Shown here piece after piece: positions 1-5,497 of a stretch of DNA of 15,499 bases. Position 1 is the stretch's first letter, and every line of letters starts with the position of its first letter. The stretch covers positions 1 to 15,499 of the forward strand of contig JAGSHR010000249.1 in the NCBI GenBank assembly GCA_029855985.1, in the 5' to 3' direction. Under the pieces are notes generated by a model. It had not been told where the DNA came from, searched no databases, and saw only the letters and a list, made by a program, of their open reading frames with translations. Source of the DNA: Candidatus Njordarchaeota archaeon (lineage in GTDB: Archaea; Thermoproteota; JANJXX01; Panguiarchaeales; Panguiarchaeaceae). The translations under genes were made by a program, and so were the position numbers.

Positions 1-306
1 CCATTATACAATCCCTATGCATTCCTAATAGTTATCTTAACATATCTATGGTCGATTTACATGATTAATAGGAGTAAAGGGAACTACATGAAAGGTAGGT
101 TTAACAGCAATAATTTAAAACGAACTAAGAAACCTCTGTCCCCGAGAATTCTTTTGTTCATTTTGATACTGCCTTTATTTGTTTCATTCTTGTTGAGGCT
201 TAACCCTGTTCTAGCGTGGTTATGGAGTGTAATAACAGTTGAAGCTGCAATGATACTGGGAGTTTCACTGTTAATATTGTTTAGTTTGATAACACTGCGT
301 AAATAG
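1..306 (+). CDS. C-terminal end of a multi-pass membrane protein (5' end outside window)
   Basis: The frame is open from the first base of the window to the TAG at 304-306, giving 101 residues. The ATG at 61 is internal to this frame and has no ribosome-binding site, so I read this as the end of a longer protein rather than a small protein starting at 61. Three hydrophobic stretches are visible: the first about 15 residues (NPYAFLIVILTYLWSIY), then ILLFILILPLFVSFLL and AAMILGVSLLILFSLI. A basic loop rich in Asn, Lys and Arg separates the first two, which suggests a cytoplasmic loop. The family cannot be recognised from this fragment, and no link to the polyamine genes downstream can be shown. 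If the ATG at 61 were the true start, it would be an 81-residue protein with two membrane spans. Confidence 0.6.
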   Translation, partial: PLYNPYAFLIVILTYLWSIYMINRSKGNYMKGRFNSNNLKRTKKPLSPRILLFILILPLFVSFLLRLNPVLAWLWSVITVEAAMILGVSLLILFSLITLRK

Positions 307-383
307 GCATCCAGTGACAATCTAACTCTCTCATAATCTCATCTAAGTGCAGAGAATATTTGCTCTTCCTTATTGAGTGATAT

Positions 384-395
384 CTTTTTATTTTC
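384..395 (+). promoter_or_regulatory. Possible TATA box for pdaD
   Basis: A T/A-rich CTTTTTATTTTC stretch lies in the 126-base gap before pdaD, about 50 bases before the start codon. This would place transcription start near 415 with a short leader. The match is loose and the whole gap is AT-rich, so this is a weak call. Confidence 0.3.
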
Positions 396-438
396 TATTA
401 TTTGTCAATTTTCGACACGAGAATAGAAGTGATTGCGA

Positions 439-918
439 GTGATAAAATTGCAGTTTATAGCGATACCAAAAAAGGTTTATGTTACCGCTGTAGCCTCTGA
501 AGGTGAAACGGAGCTTAATGCTTTCGATAACTGCCTTTTAAAGATTGGGATAGGGGATGTCTCGCTAGTAAAAGTGACTAGTATCTTACCAGAGGACATT
601 GAGATTGTAGAAGAACCAATTGAACTTCCAGCTGGAGCGAATATTCCAGCCATCTATACGTACAAGGTATCCAGCAAACCTGGAGAGAGAATAGCAGCTG
701 CAATTGCTCTAGGAAAAACAAAGGGCGGGCCGACGCTTGTTGCCGAGTACTCAAGTGTAGGTATATCTAGCGAGGAAGCAGAGAAGGAAGCTTCAAAGAG
801 ATTAATGCTCATGGCTAAAGCGAGAAACTTAGAGCTTTTGAGCACAGAAGTCTACTCAGTTGACCACATAGTGGAAAAAATAGGGTGTGCCTTAGCTGTT
901 GTTGTGGAAATCGAATAG
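439..918 (+). CDS. pdaD: Pyruvoyl-dependent arginine decarboxylase proenzyme
   Basis: Converts arginine to agmatine and CO2, the first step of archaeal polyamine synthesis. The product is about 159 residues, normal for PvlArgDC. Members self-cleave before a serine whose residue becomes the N-terminal pyruvoyl group of the alpha subunit. The matching stretch here is VKVTSILPED, so the predicted scissile bond is Thr-Ser (serine at residue 48 from the GTG start) instead of the Ser-Ser of the Methanocaldococcus enzyme. The GGPTLVAEY segment carries the conserved active-site glutamate. Start choice: a TTG at 433 would overlap the AGTGAT ribosome-binding site (428-433), whereas the GTG at 439 is spaced correctly from it, so I prefer 439. 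The ureohydrolase follows 12 bases later on the same strand, consistent with an operon. Agmatine made here can also feed TiaS, encoded at 5498-7204. Confidence 0.9.
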   Translation: MIKLQFIAIPKKVYVTAVASEGETELNAFDNCLLKIGIGDVSLVKVTSILPEDIEIVEEPIELPAGANIPAIYTYKVSSKPGERIAAAIALGKTKGGPTLVAEYSSVGISSEEAEKEASKRLMLMAKARNLELLSTEVYSVDHIVEKIGCALAVVVEIE

Positions 919-930
919 GGTGACGCAGCG

Positions 931-1767
931 TTGCAGGATACATTCCTTGGTTTTCCCTACGGCAAAATAAACGATATCACTAAGGGCACTATAACCTTAA
1001 TTGGTTCAACTGTTGTGTCGAGAACTGAGCATGATCCGCTTGGGCAAGAGTTTAGTGCGGATTGGATAAGGAAGTGTAGTTATGAATACACTGGATTCAT
1101 TGATTATCAAGAGAAGTGCATTGTAGATTATAACGTGATCGACCTTGGTAACTTCAATAAAGAAGAACTGGGTGACATTGTTAAAGCAGTTATTGAGAAC
1201 GGTGGTGTACCAATAGTTTTCGGAGGGGACCACACAACAACATATTACGCATTAGAAAAACTACAACCCAACAAATTAACGGTATTAGACGCTCACTTTG
1301 ACTTCGCGGATCAAAATGTTAACCCCGATGCTGAACCAATATCCCATGGTTTCATAAACAAATTATTGGTTGCTAAGGGCTGGGAGATAACAATATATGG
1401 AACTCGGGCATATTCATCGTTTTGCAATGAATACGAGGACGCTAAAAAAGCAGGTGTTAAAATAATCCCTTGGTTTGGAAACGAGAACATGATGAACTCG
1501 GTCATTGAGAACTCCATTTACTTGAGCATCGATATGGACTTCTTTGATCTATCGTCATTCCCAGCAACTCGAGTCCCCGAAGTTGGAGGAGCCACATTAA
1601 GAGAATTCATATCCACATTACGCTCAACCAAGAACTTTAGCCCAAAATACATTGACCTTGTAGAATATGCACCAGAAGCGGACTTTAATAAGGCTTACTG
1701 TAAAGCAATGAGCATACTAATAATGGAAATAATAGCCAAGCTCCAAAACACAAACCAAACAAATTAA
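931..1767 (+). CDS. speB: Agmatinase-family ureohydrolase (agmatinase or aminopropylagmatinase)
   Basis: Binuclear-manganese ureohydrolase that removes urea from agmatine to give putrescine, or from N1-aminopropylagmatine to give spermidine, as shown for the Thermococcus enzyme. Metal-ligand motifs are all present: GGDHTTT (H101), LDAHFDFAD (D120, H122, D124) and LSIDMDFFD (D201, D203). The last motif continues as LSSFP where most relatives have a DPSxxPG-like loop, a modest departure near the active site. The 278-residue length is normal. It starts with TTG at 931, seven bases after GGTGA (920-924), and sits 12 bases after pdaD, so the two are almost certainly co-transcribed. Sequence alone does not separate agmatine from aminopropylagmatine as substrate. 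The presence of SpeE and SpeD nearby makes either route possible. Confidence 0.88.
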   Translation: MQDTFLGFPYGKINDITKGTITLIGSTVVSRTEHDPLGQEFSADWIRKCSYEYTGFIDYQEKCIVDYNVIDLGNFNKEELGDIVKAVIENGGVPIVFGGDHTTTYYALEKLQPNKLTVLDAHFDFADQNVNPDAEPISHGFINKLLVAKGWEITIYGTRAYSSFCNEYEDAKKAGVKIIPWFGNENMMNSVIENSIYLSIDMDFFDLSSFPATRVPEVGGATLREFISTLRSTKNFSPKYIDLVEYAPEADFNKAYCKAMSILIMEIIAKLQNTNQTN

Positions 1768-2067
1768 TTTTTAATAATTAGATCATTCGCTTTAAATGCT
1801 TCAAATAACTTAGAATCAAGCTAATATTATGAAAAACAGAAATATGATAGAAAGGGAAAAATAAAGAAATTTAAAAAATGAAGGATGTCTATAGTTCTTT
1901 GTAAAATTATTTTCTTTGCCTTTCTGTTGACCGTTTCGGGTATTCTAGTATTGTTTTTATTTTAAATTTATTGAAAAATTACCCGTTTTAACTGGCTTAT
2001 AGACCGGTTTTCTCGAAAGTCTGCTAAGTCATGAATAAGGAATTGTTAAAAAAGAGAAAGTTTTTTC
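1768..2067. other. 300-base convergent intergenic gap with stem-loops
   Basis: This gap lies tail-to-tail between the ureohydrolase (+) and the unknown minus-strand gene. It is very AT-rich and I find no coding frame with a start and ribosome-binding site, no tRNA and no convincing box C/D pair. A stem-loop, AACTGG with CCGGTT (1990-1995 and 2004-2009, one G-U pair, 8-base loop), is followed by TTTT. CGGGTA (1937-1942) can pair with TACCCG (1980-1985). These two GC islands could belong to a small RNA or be termination structures. Confidence 0.4.
2048..2066. terminator. A6/T6 stem, likely bidirectional terminator
   Basis: Six A (2048-2053), GAGAAAG, then six T (2061-2066) form a short self-complementary unit directly beyond the stop codon of the minus-strand gene. 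It gives a U6 run on either strand. Archaeal RNA polymerase terminates on such T tracts, so it fits the 3' end of the speE operon and a backstop for the plus-strand operon. Confidence 0.45.
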
Positions 2068-2724
2068 TTAGGTTTTTCCAGTTAGCAAATTGATTGAAAA
2101 TTGAAGGTTGTTGTATTTTTCTATTGAGTAGTTGTCCCAGAATACACATGTTCCCAGAAGTATTAGTCTGCCTTTTCCAACTTCTTGTTCTGCTGCCAGT
2201 ATTGGTTTTACTCCAGTTTTGGTTTTCGATGTTTCTTCGCCTTCTATTATAACTTTAGAGGATTTACTATTGATTATAGTGATAGGAGCTGCGCAAGCCA
2301 TCATAACTTTTGATACTCCTTCGTTGAAGCCATATATTTTACTTGTAACTACAAATAAGTTATCGTTGTTATAGTTATTCACTTCGTCAACAACGGCGTC
2401 TTTTTCTAGTTTTAATCCAAATTCGCTTGTTAGCGAGTTAATCGTGTCAGCAATATTATCTTCATTTTCATAGTACCCTGCAACGATAACAGTTCCCCCA
2501 TTTAACATGAATTTTTTGACTAGCTCTACTTCATTGGGTGTAAAAGGTTTCTCTGGATAGTTAAAAACGAGAATGTCAATCCCATCTAGTTCCTCCTCGT
2601 CTAGCTTTTTGATAATTTTTACTGAGATATTGTTTTCCCTCAGCGCCTTTTGCAGAATTGAAAAATAATAGTGGTCCTCGATTGTAAACTCCATGTGGGA
2701 TATATCCCACCCAACAATTTTCAT
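2068..2724 (-). CDS. Unknown protein with a glutamine-amidotransferase-like (flavodoxin-like) fold, coupled to speE
   Basis: 218 residues, soluble. The N-terminal half reads as alternating strands and helices typical of class I GATase-like/DUF4350-type domains: MKIVGWDIS, a helix ending in LREN, VKIIKKLDE, then IDILVFNYP, a helix with VELVKKFMLNGGTVIVAG, and near the C-terminus a GKGRLILLGTCVFWDN segment like the end of such domains. The usual catalytic Cys nucleophile elbow is not visible, so an enzymatic amidotransferase role is unlikely; binding is more plausible. Its ATG overlaps the end of the aminopropyltransferase gene by four bases (ATGA), which indicates translational coupling. It is the last gene of the speD-bpsA-speE run. 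A role in polyamine synthesis or sensing is inferred from position only. Confidence 0.75.
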   Translation of the reverse strand: MKIVGWDISHMEFTIEDHYYFSILQKALRENNISVKIIKKLDEEELDGIDILVFNYPEKPFTPNEVELVKKFMLNGGTVIVAGYYENEDNIADTINSLTSEFGLKLEKDAVVDEVNNYNNDNLFVVTSKIYGFNEGVSKVMMACAAPITIINSKSSKVIIEGEETSKTKTGVKPILAAEQEVGKGRLILLGTCVFWDNYSIEKYNNLQFSINLLTGKT

Positions 2725-3587
2725 TTTTCTTCACCTACGATTTTCTTTAAAAATTCAGGGAGCTTGAAAGCTTGTTGGTGTATCTCCCAATTATAATAAT
2801 CTGTTTCACCGTCATATTCGTTTTTTGGTTCAACGTCCATTATATTAACTAAAGCCATGGTGTAACACCATATTCCCCCAGGGTAAATTGGAGCAGGAGA
2901 ACAGTATAACTTAACATTTCCGAATGTTTTCCTCATACGCGTATAAATCTTTCTCAGTATCTCGGGTTGATAAATCGGTGAACCGGATTGGACGGTGAAG
3001 ACACTTTCTTTATTCAATATTTTCTTAATATTATTATAGAATTCTTGTGTAACGAGTGTTTCAGCGGGGGACCCAGAGTAAGGGTCAGTGTAATCCCCAA
3101 TTACCACATCGAATTTCTCATGAACTTCTTTTATGTATTCCGCTCCATCCTTATATACTACTTCAACACGGGGTTCATCAAGAAACTTGTAGCCGAATAT
3201 TTCCCTTGCGATCTCTACTATCTTTTTGTCGATTTCTACTAACACCACTTTTTTCACTTTCTTGTACATTAACACATTTTTTAGGACGCCTCCGTCTCCG
3301 CCACCAATTATTAAGATTTTCTCTGGGTTTGGGTGAATGCTCATCGGAACGTGTGACAGCATCTCGTCATACACGGCTAATCTCTCGGAATACTGCAATG
3401 TTAATGCTCCCTCTTCCCCTAATAGCAAAACCTTACCAAACGGCTTTGTTTCTATGACAAATATTTGGGGGTTGTATTTTGAACCCCCTTTGTAAATGAT
3501 CTTGTTTGTTTTTAGAAGCAGTTTGTATCCTAGTTTCTCATTTATCTCTCCCAACCAGTTTTTCTCATATTGATGCTGCTTCTTCAT
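2721..3587 (-). CDS. speE: Polyamine aminopropyltransferase (spermidine synthase family)
   Basis: Transfers the aminopropyl group of decarboxylated SAM to a diamine or to agmatine. The N-terminal beta domain has FGKVLLLGEEGALTLQ; the Rossmann domain has ILIIGGGDGG (95-100), VEID (E118), KDGAEY (D147) and catalytic DYTDP (D165). After DP the loop reads YSGSPAETLVTQEFY, two residues longer than in classical spermidine synthases and the same length as I recall for thermospermine synthases. The usual YHE motif is YDE (74). Acceptor specificity may therefore differ from putrescine. Start choice: GTG at 3602 lies inside the AAGGTGA ribosome-binding site. ATG at 3587 (or GTG at 3590) follows it properly. 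The gene overlaps the 3' end of bpsA by 23 bases and the next gene by 4, so the three are translated together. Confidence 0.88.
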   Translation of the reverse strand: MKKQHQYEKNWLGEINEKLGYKLLLKTNKIIYKGGSKYNPQIFVIETKPFGKVLLLGEEGALTLQYSERLAVYDEMLSHVPMSIHPNPEKILIIGGGDGGVLKNVLMYKKVKKVVLVEIDKKIVEIAREIFGYKFLDEPRVEVVYKDGAEYIKEVHEKFDVVIGDYTDPYSGSPAETLVTQEFYNNIKKILNKESVFTVQSGSPIYQPEILRKIYTRMRKTFGNVKLYCSPAPIYPGGIWCYTMALVNIMDVEPKNEYDGETDYYNWEIHQQAFKLPEFLKKIVGEEK

Positions 3588-4611
3588 CACGGTAAATGTC
3601 ACCTTCTAATGTTTCTTCGAAACCCTTAAAGCCCCTAAGCGTCTCTATCCTATAAAGTGTGGATGTGTACCAGTTTATGTTCGGTGTTACCTTTACTGGT
3701 GCTTTTTGCCATCCGCTCATCTGCTGGATATAATCCCAGTTTACATATTCGCTAAAGTCCCTAATAATATCTGTTATAACAACATTGAACTCTGTTATTA
3801 GAACTCTCTGTAGTTCCCTCCACTTATAGAATGAAGAATCAACGAGGGTTAAACCAAAGTACCCTGCGCTTCTTGGACCTCTCAAAGCAGAGATCCCTCT
3901 GCCAATGAATGCTTTGAGCCCAAGAAGTGTTTCCGTTGGATCTGTGAAGAATGTATCAAATTTTCCTTTAAACTCATCGGGTAGGGGTTTTCTTAGGTCG
4001 TGCTGGTAGACCTCGATATCATATCCGATGTCTTCAGCAACTTTTTTGATGAAGTTTACTATTCTTTGGTCTATTTCGAAAACAGCTATTCTCTTAGGAT
4101 ATCTAGTAAGCATTGCTGCTACTGACATTAGATCGTCGTCTCCGAGGATTAACAGGTCCTTGTTCCTTAAGTCTCCTCTTTGATCCATGAATGCTATTCT
4201 AGCTAGGGTTGTTTCTTCTGTTACGTATCCCTGATCATAATCCATTATTGCTTTCGGCCTGTTTTTCGCGATTTCAATGAATTCTTTAACTATATCTAGT
4301 TTTTCATAGAGGACTGTTCTACCTTTGCATTTATCGCAAATGTAGTTTCCTCTGCCGTAACCTGTCTCCTCGAGTATTTTCTTTCCCTTTTCTGTTAGTA
4401 TAATTTTTTCCCCTTGGAATTCTACGTATCCCTCCTCTTTAAAGACCTCTATTGCCTTAGCGATCATGTTATATGGCTCGTTTGTTATTCTCACTATTTC
4501 CCAGAAGTTATCGCTTTCTTTTATTGACCAGAGAATCTTTAATAGGGCAGCTGGATCAGTGATTATTTTTGTTTCTTTTTCTATTCTTTCCGCGATATCT
4601 TCCAAAACCAT
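3565..4611 (-). CDS. bpsA: N4-bis(aminopropyl)spermidine synthase (branched-chain polyamine synthase)
   Basis: Adds two aminopropyl groups from decarboxylated SAM to the internal N4 of spermidine, giving the quaternary branched polyamine found in thermophiles. The 348 residues match the Thermococcus enzyme in length and order: an N-terminal winged-helix-like region (about 15-85), a CxxC at C92/C95, then the Rossmann core with LLILGDDDLMS (acidic triplet D158-D160, which holds the residue reported as catalytic), VFEIDQRIV (E179, D181), YQHDLRKPLP and FTDPTETLLG. The tail is acidic (RDEEAASI), like the flexible C-terminal region described for Thermococcus BpsA. The ATG follows AGGAGGT at a good distance. 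It lies between speD and speE in the same direction, with spermidine from SpeE being its substrate. Confidence 0.92.
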   Translation of the reverse strand: MVLEDIAERIEKETKIITDPAALLKILWSIKESDNFWEIVRITNEPYNMIAKAIEVFKEEGYVEFQGEKIILTEKGKKILEETGYGRGNYICDKCKGRTVLYEKLDIVKEFIEIAKNRPKAIMDYDQGYVTEETTLARIAFMDQRGDLRNKDLLILGDDDLMSVAAMLTRYPKRIAVFEIDQRIVNFIKKVAEDIGYDIEVYQHDLRKPLPDEFKGKFDTFFTDPTETLLGLKAFIGRGISALRGPRSAGYFGLTLVDSSFYKWRELQRVLITEFNVVITDIIRDFSEYVNWDYIQQMSGWQKAPVKVTPNINWYTSTLYRIETLRGFKGFEETLEGDIYRDEEAASI

Positions 4612-4650
4612 TTGTATACCTCCTAATATGCTTTCTTTTTCTAGAAGCTA

Positions 4651-4663
4651 GTTTAATTTAAAG
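4651..4663 (-). promoter_or_regulatory. Possible TATA box for bpsA-speE-unknown operon
   Basis: On the minus strand the sequence reads CTTTAAATTAAAC about 45 bases before the bpsA ATG, just downstream of a T-rich termination stretch. A transcript starting about 25 bases further would begin shortly before the AGGAGGT site. This suggests bpsA can be transcribed separately from speD. Confidence 0.4.
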
Positions 4664-4678
4664 ACGGAACAAAAATAA

Positions 4679-4704
4679 CCAAAAAATAGGGTTAGTTTTT
4701 TAGG
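4679..4704 (-). terminator. Stem with T6 tract after speD
   Basis: On the minus strand, CC-T-AAAAAA, a 9-base loop (CTAACCCTA) and TTTTTTGG form a stem of eight pairs with one bulged T. The T6 run (4681-4686) is 30 bases past the speD stop. It could terminate or attenuate speD transcripts before bpsA. Confidence 0.4.
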
Positions 4705-4717
4705 GTGTTCTGGCTAG

Positions 4718-5122
4718 TCAAGACTTAACTGTCTTCTTTATTGTTGGGAATTTTGGTATTTTGCTCTCATCTATGTCCTCAACGTATGGTTCGCCTCTTG
4801 ACATTATCATTGTAGTATAGTACTCTGGTTGGAACTCCTTAACAATAAAGTCAAGTATCATGTTAGGGTCGATCCCACGGCAAGTGAATATGTCAAGTGC
4901 AGCATATCCGAACTCTGGCCATGTGTGAATGCTAATGTGGCTTTCTTTGATTCCAATGATTCCAGTGACTCCATGTGGTGAAAACTGATGGAATACATCC
5001 CCAATAACGGTGCTCCCACTCACTTCCGCCGCTCTAATCAATATATCTCTCAACTTTTCCTTATCGTTTAATAATTCACTATTAACTCCATGCAATTCCA
5101 CGATGATGTGTATTCCTAGCAT
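4718..5122 (-). CDS. speD: S-adenosylmethionine decarboxylase proenzyme (bacterial/archaeal class)
   Basis: Makes decarboxylated SAM, the aminopropyl donor for SpeE and BpsA. The processing and active-site block is ESHISIHTWPE followed by ALDIFTCR. Cleavage is predicted between Glu60 and Ser61 (numbering from the ATG), with Ser61 becoming the pyruvoyl group; His66 and Cys81 match the processing and catalytic residues of the Thermotoga enzyme. Length (134) is usual. Some Thermoproteota have an arginine decarboxylase derived from this family, but pdaD already covers that step, so SAM is the likely substrate. Start choice: a GTG at 5131 overlaps the GAGGTGA ribosome-binding site, while ATG 5122 lies five bases after it. 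A 290-base structured leader with its own TATA box precedes the gene. Confidence 0.92.
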   Translation of the reverse strand: MLGIHIIVELHGVNSELLNDKEKLRDILIRAAEVSGSTVIGDVFHQFSPHGVTGIIGIKESHISIHTWPEFGYAALDIFTCRGIDPNMILDFIVKEFQPEYYTTMIMSRGEPYVEDIDESKIPKFPTIKKTVKS

Positions 5123-5414
5123 ATAGGTCACCTCTTTAACGAAATTGTTTGAATTTTAGAAGGGGAGGGAACATTCTTTATTGGGAACGTAGCCTAGAAG
5201 AAAAGAATATAGAACTGAGCATAACTACTATTGATACATTAGTGCTTAACGGACGCCGAACCCAACACCTGCTGTTACTGTTGCACCCATAGGGATAATC
5301 GTAGAATTTCAGACCCGAGAGCGGGCGCATTTTCATAACCAACCCTCCCCGTTTATCAATTAAAGTCCCGGATAAAATCCGGGAAGGGCCGGCCCACCCT
5401 CGGTGGGACCGACA
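5123..5414 (-). ncRNA. GC-rich structured leader or small RNA upstream of speD
   Basis: This stretch has GC-rich islands unlike the surrounding AT-rich DNA. Read on the minus strand from the predicted transcription start near 5414 it forms: an 11-bp hairpin with one bulged U (5413-5388, GUCGG-U-CCCACC / GGUGGGCCGGC, loop GAG); a perfect 8-bp hairpin (5384-5366, UCCCGGAU / AUCCGGGA); a CCCG/CGGG hairpin (5325-5314); and a long-range 8-bp match between GGGGAGGG (5350-5343) and CCCUCCCC (5169-5162). The last element is about 30 bases before the speD ribosome-binding site, whose GAGG it could also pair with weakly. This would suit a cis-acting leader controlling AdoMet decarboxylase, or an independent small RNA ending before speD. 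It does not match conserved cores of RNase P RNA, SRP RNA or 5S rRNA that I know. Confidence 0.5.
5178..5336 (-). CDS. Possible 52-codon upstream ORF in the speD leader
   Basis: An ATG at 5336 on the minus strand lies seven bases after GGGGAGGG, a strong ribosome-binding-site match, and opens 52 codons ending in TAA at 5178. The product begins MKMRPLSGLKFYDYPYG and continues with Cys, Asn, Ser and Arg-rich residues, then a short hydrophobic part. I recognise no family. Third codon positions in its first half are much more GC-rich than in neighbouring genes, which argues that the sequence is constrained by RNA structure and not by protein coding. It may be a regulatory leader peptide or a chance frame. 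Confidence 0.22.
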   Translation of the reverse strand: MKMRPLSGLKFYDYPYGCNSNSRCWVRRPLSTNVSIVVMLSSIFFSSRLRSQ

Positions 5415-5435
5415 ATATTCATTATCCAGTTATAA

Positions 5436-5443
5436 TATATAAA
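5436..5443 (-). promoter_or_regulatory. TATA box of the speD leader
   Basis: The minus strand reads GAAAAG then TTTATATA, a near-ideal archaeal TATA box preceded by a purine-rich BRE-like stretch. Its centre is about 26 bases before the first base of the leader hairpin, placing transcription start near 5414 and the hairpin at the extreme 5' end of the RNA. Confidence 0.65.
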
Positions 5444-5497
5444 CTTTTCTTCTTTCTTCTGTTTGATAATTAATTATGGATTTCCTTAATTTAAATG

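Noticed and set aside
3056..3457. 133-codon plus-strand open frame opposite speE
   Set aside because: It lies entirely antisense to a gene with clear catalytic motifs, has no ribosome-binding site, and its product has no family features.
5235..5265. GGGTTCGGCGTCC on the minus strand, similar to a loop sequence near the 5' end of archaeal SRP RNA
   Set aside because: The rest of an SRP RNA of about 300 bases would have to extend into speD, and the conserved GGAAG/AGCAG domain IV loop is absent.
5246..5290. Short frame on the minus strand encoding MGATVTAGVGFGVR
   Set aside because: The peptide looks protein-like, but it is only 14 codons with no ribosome-binding site before the ATG.
5123..5497. 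RNase P RNA or 5S rRNA in the GC-rich region
   Set aside because: The conserved GAGGAAAGTCC and ACAGAAA segments of RNase P RNA, and the 5S core, are not found on either strand.
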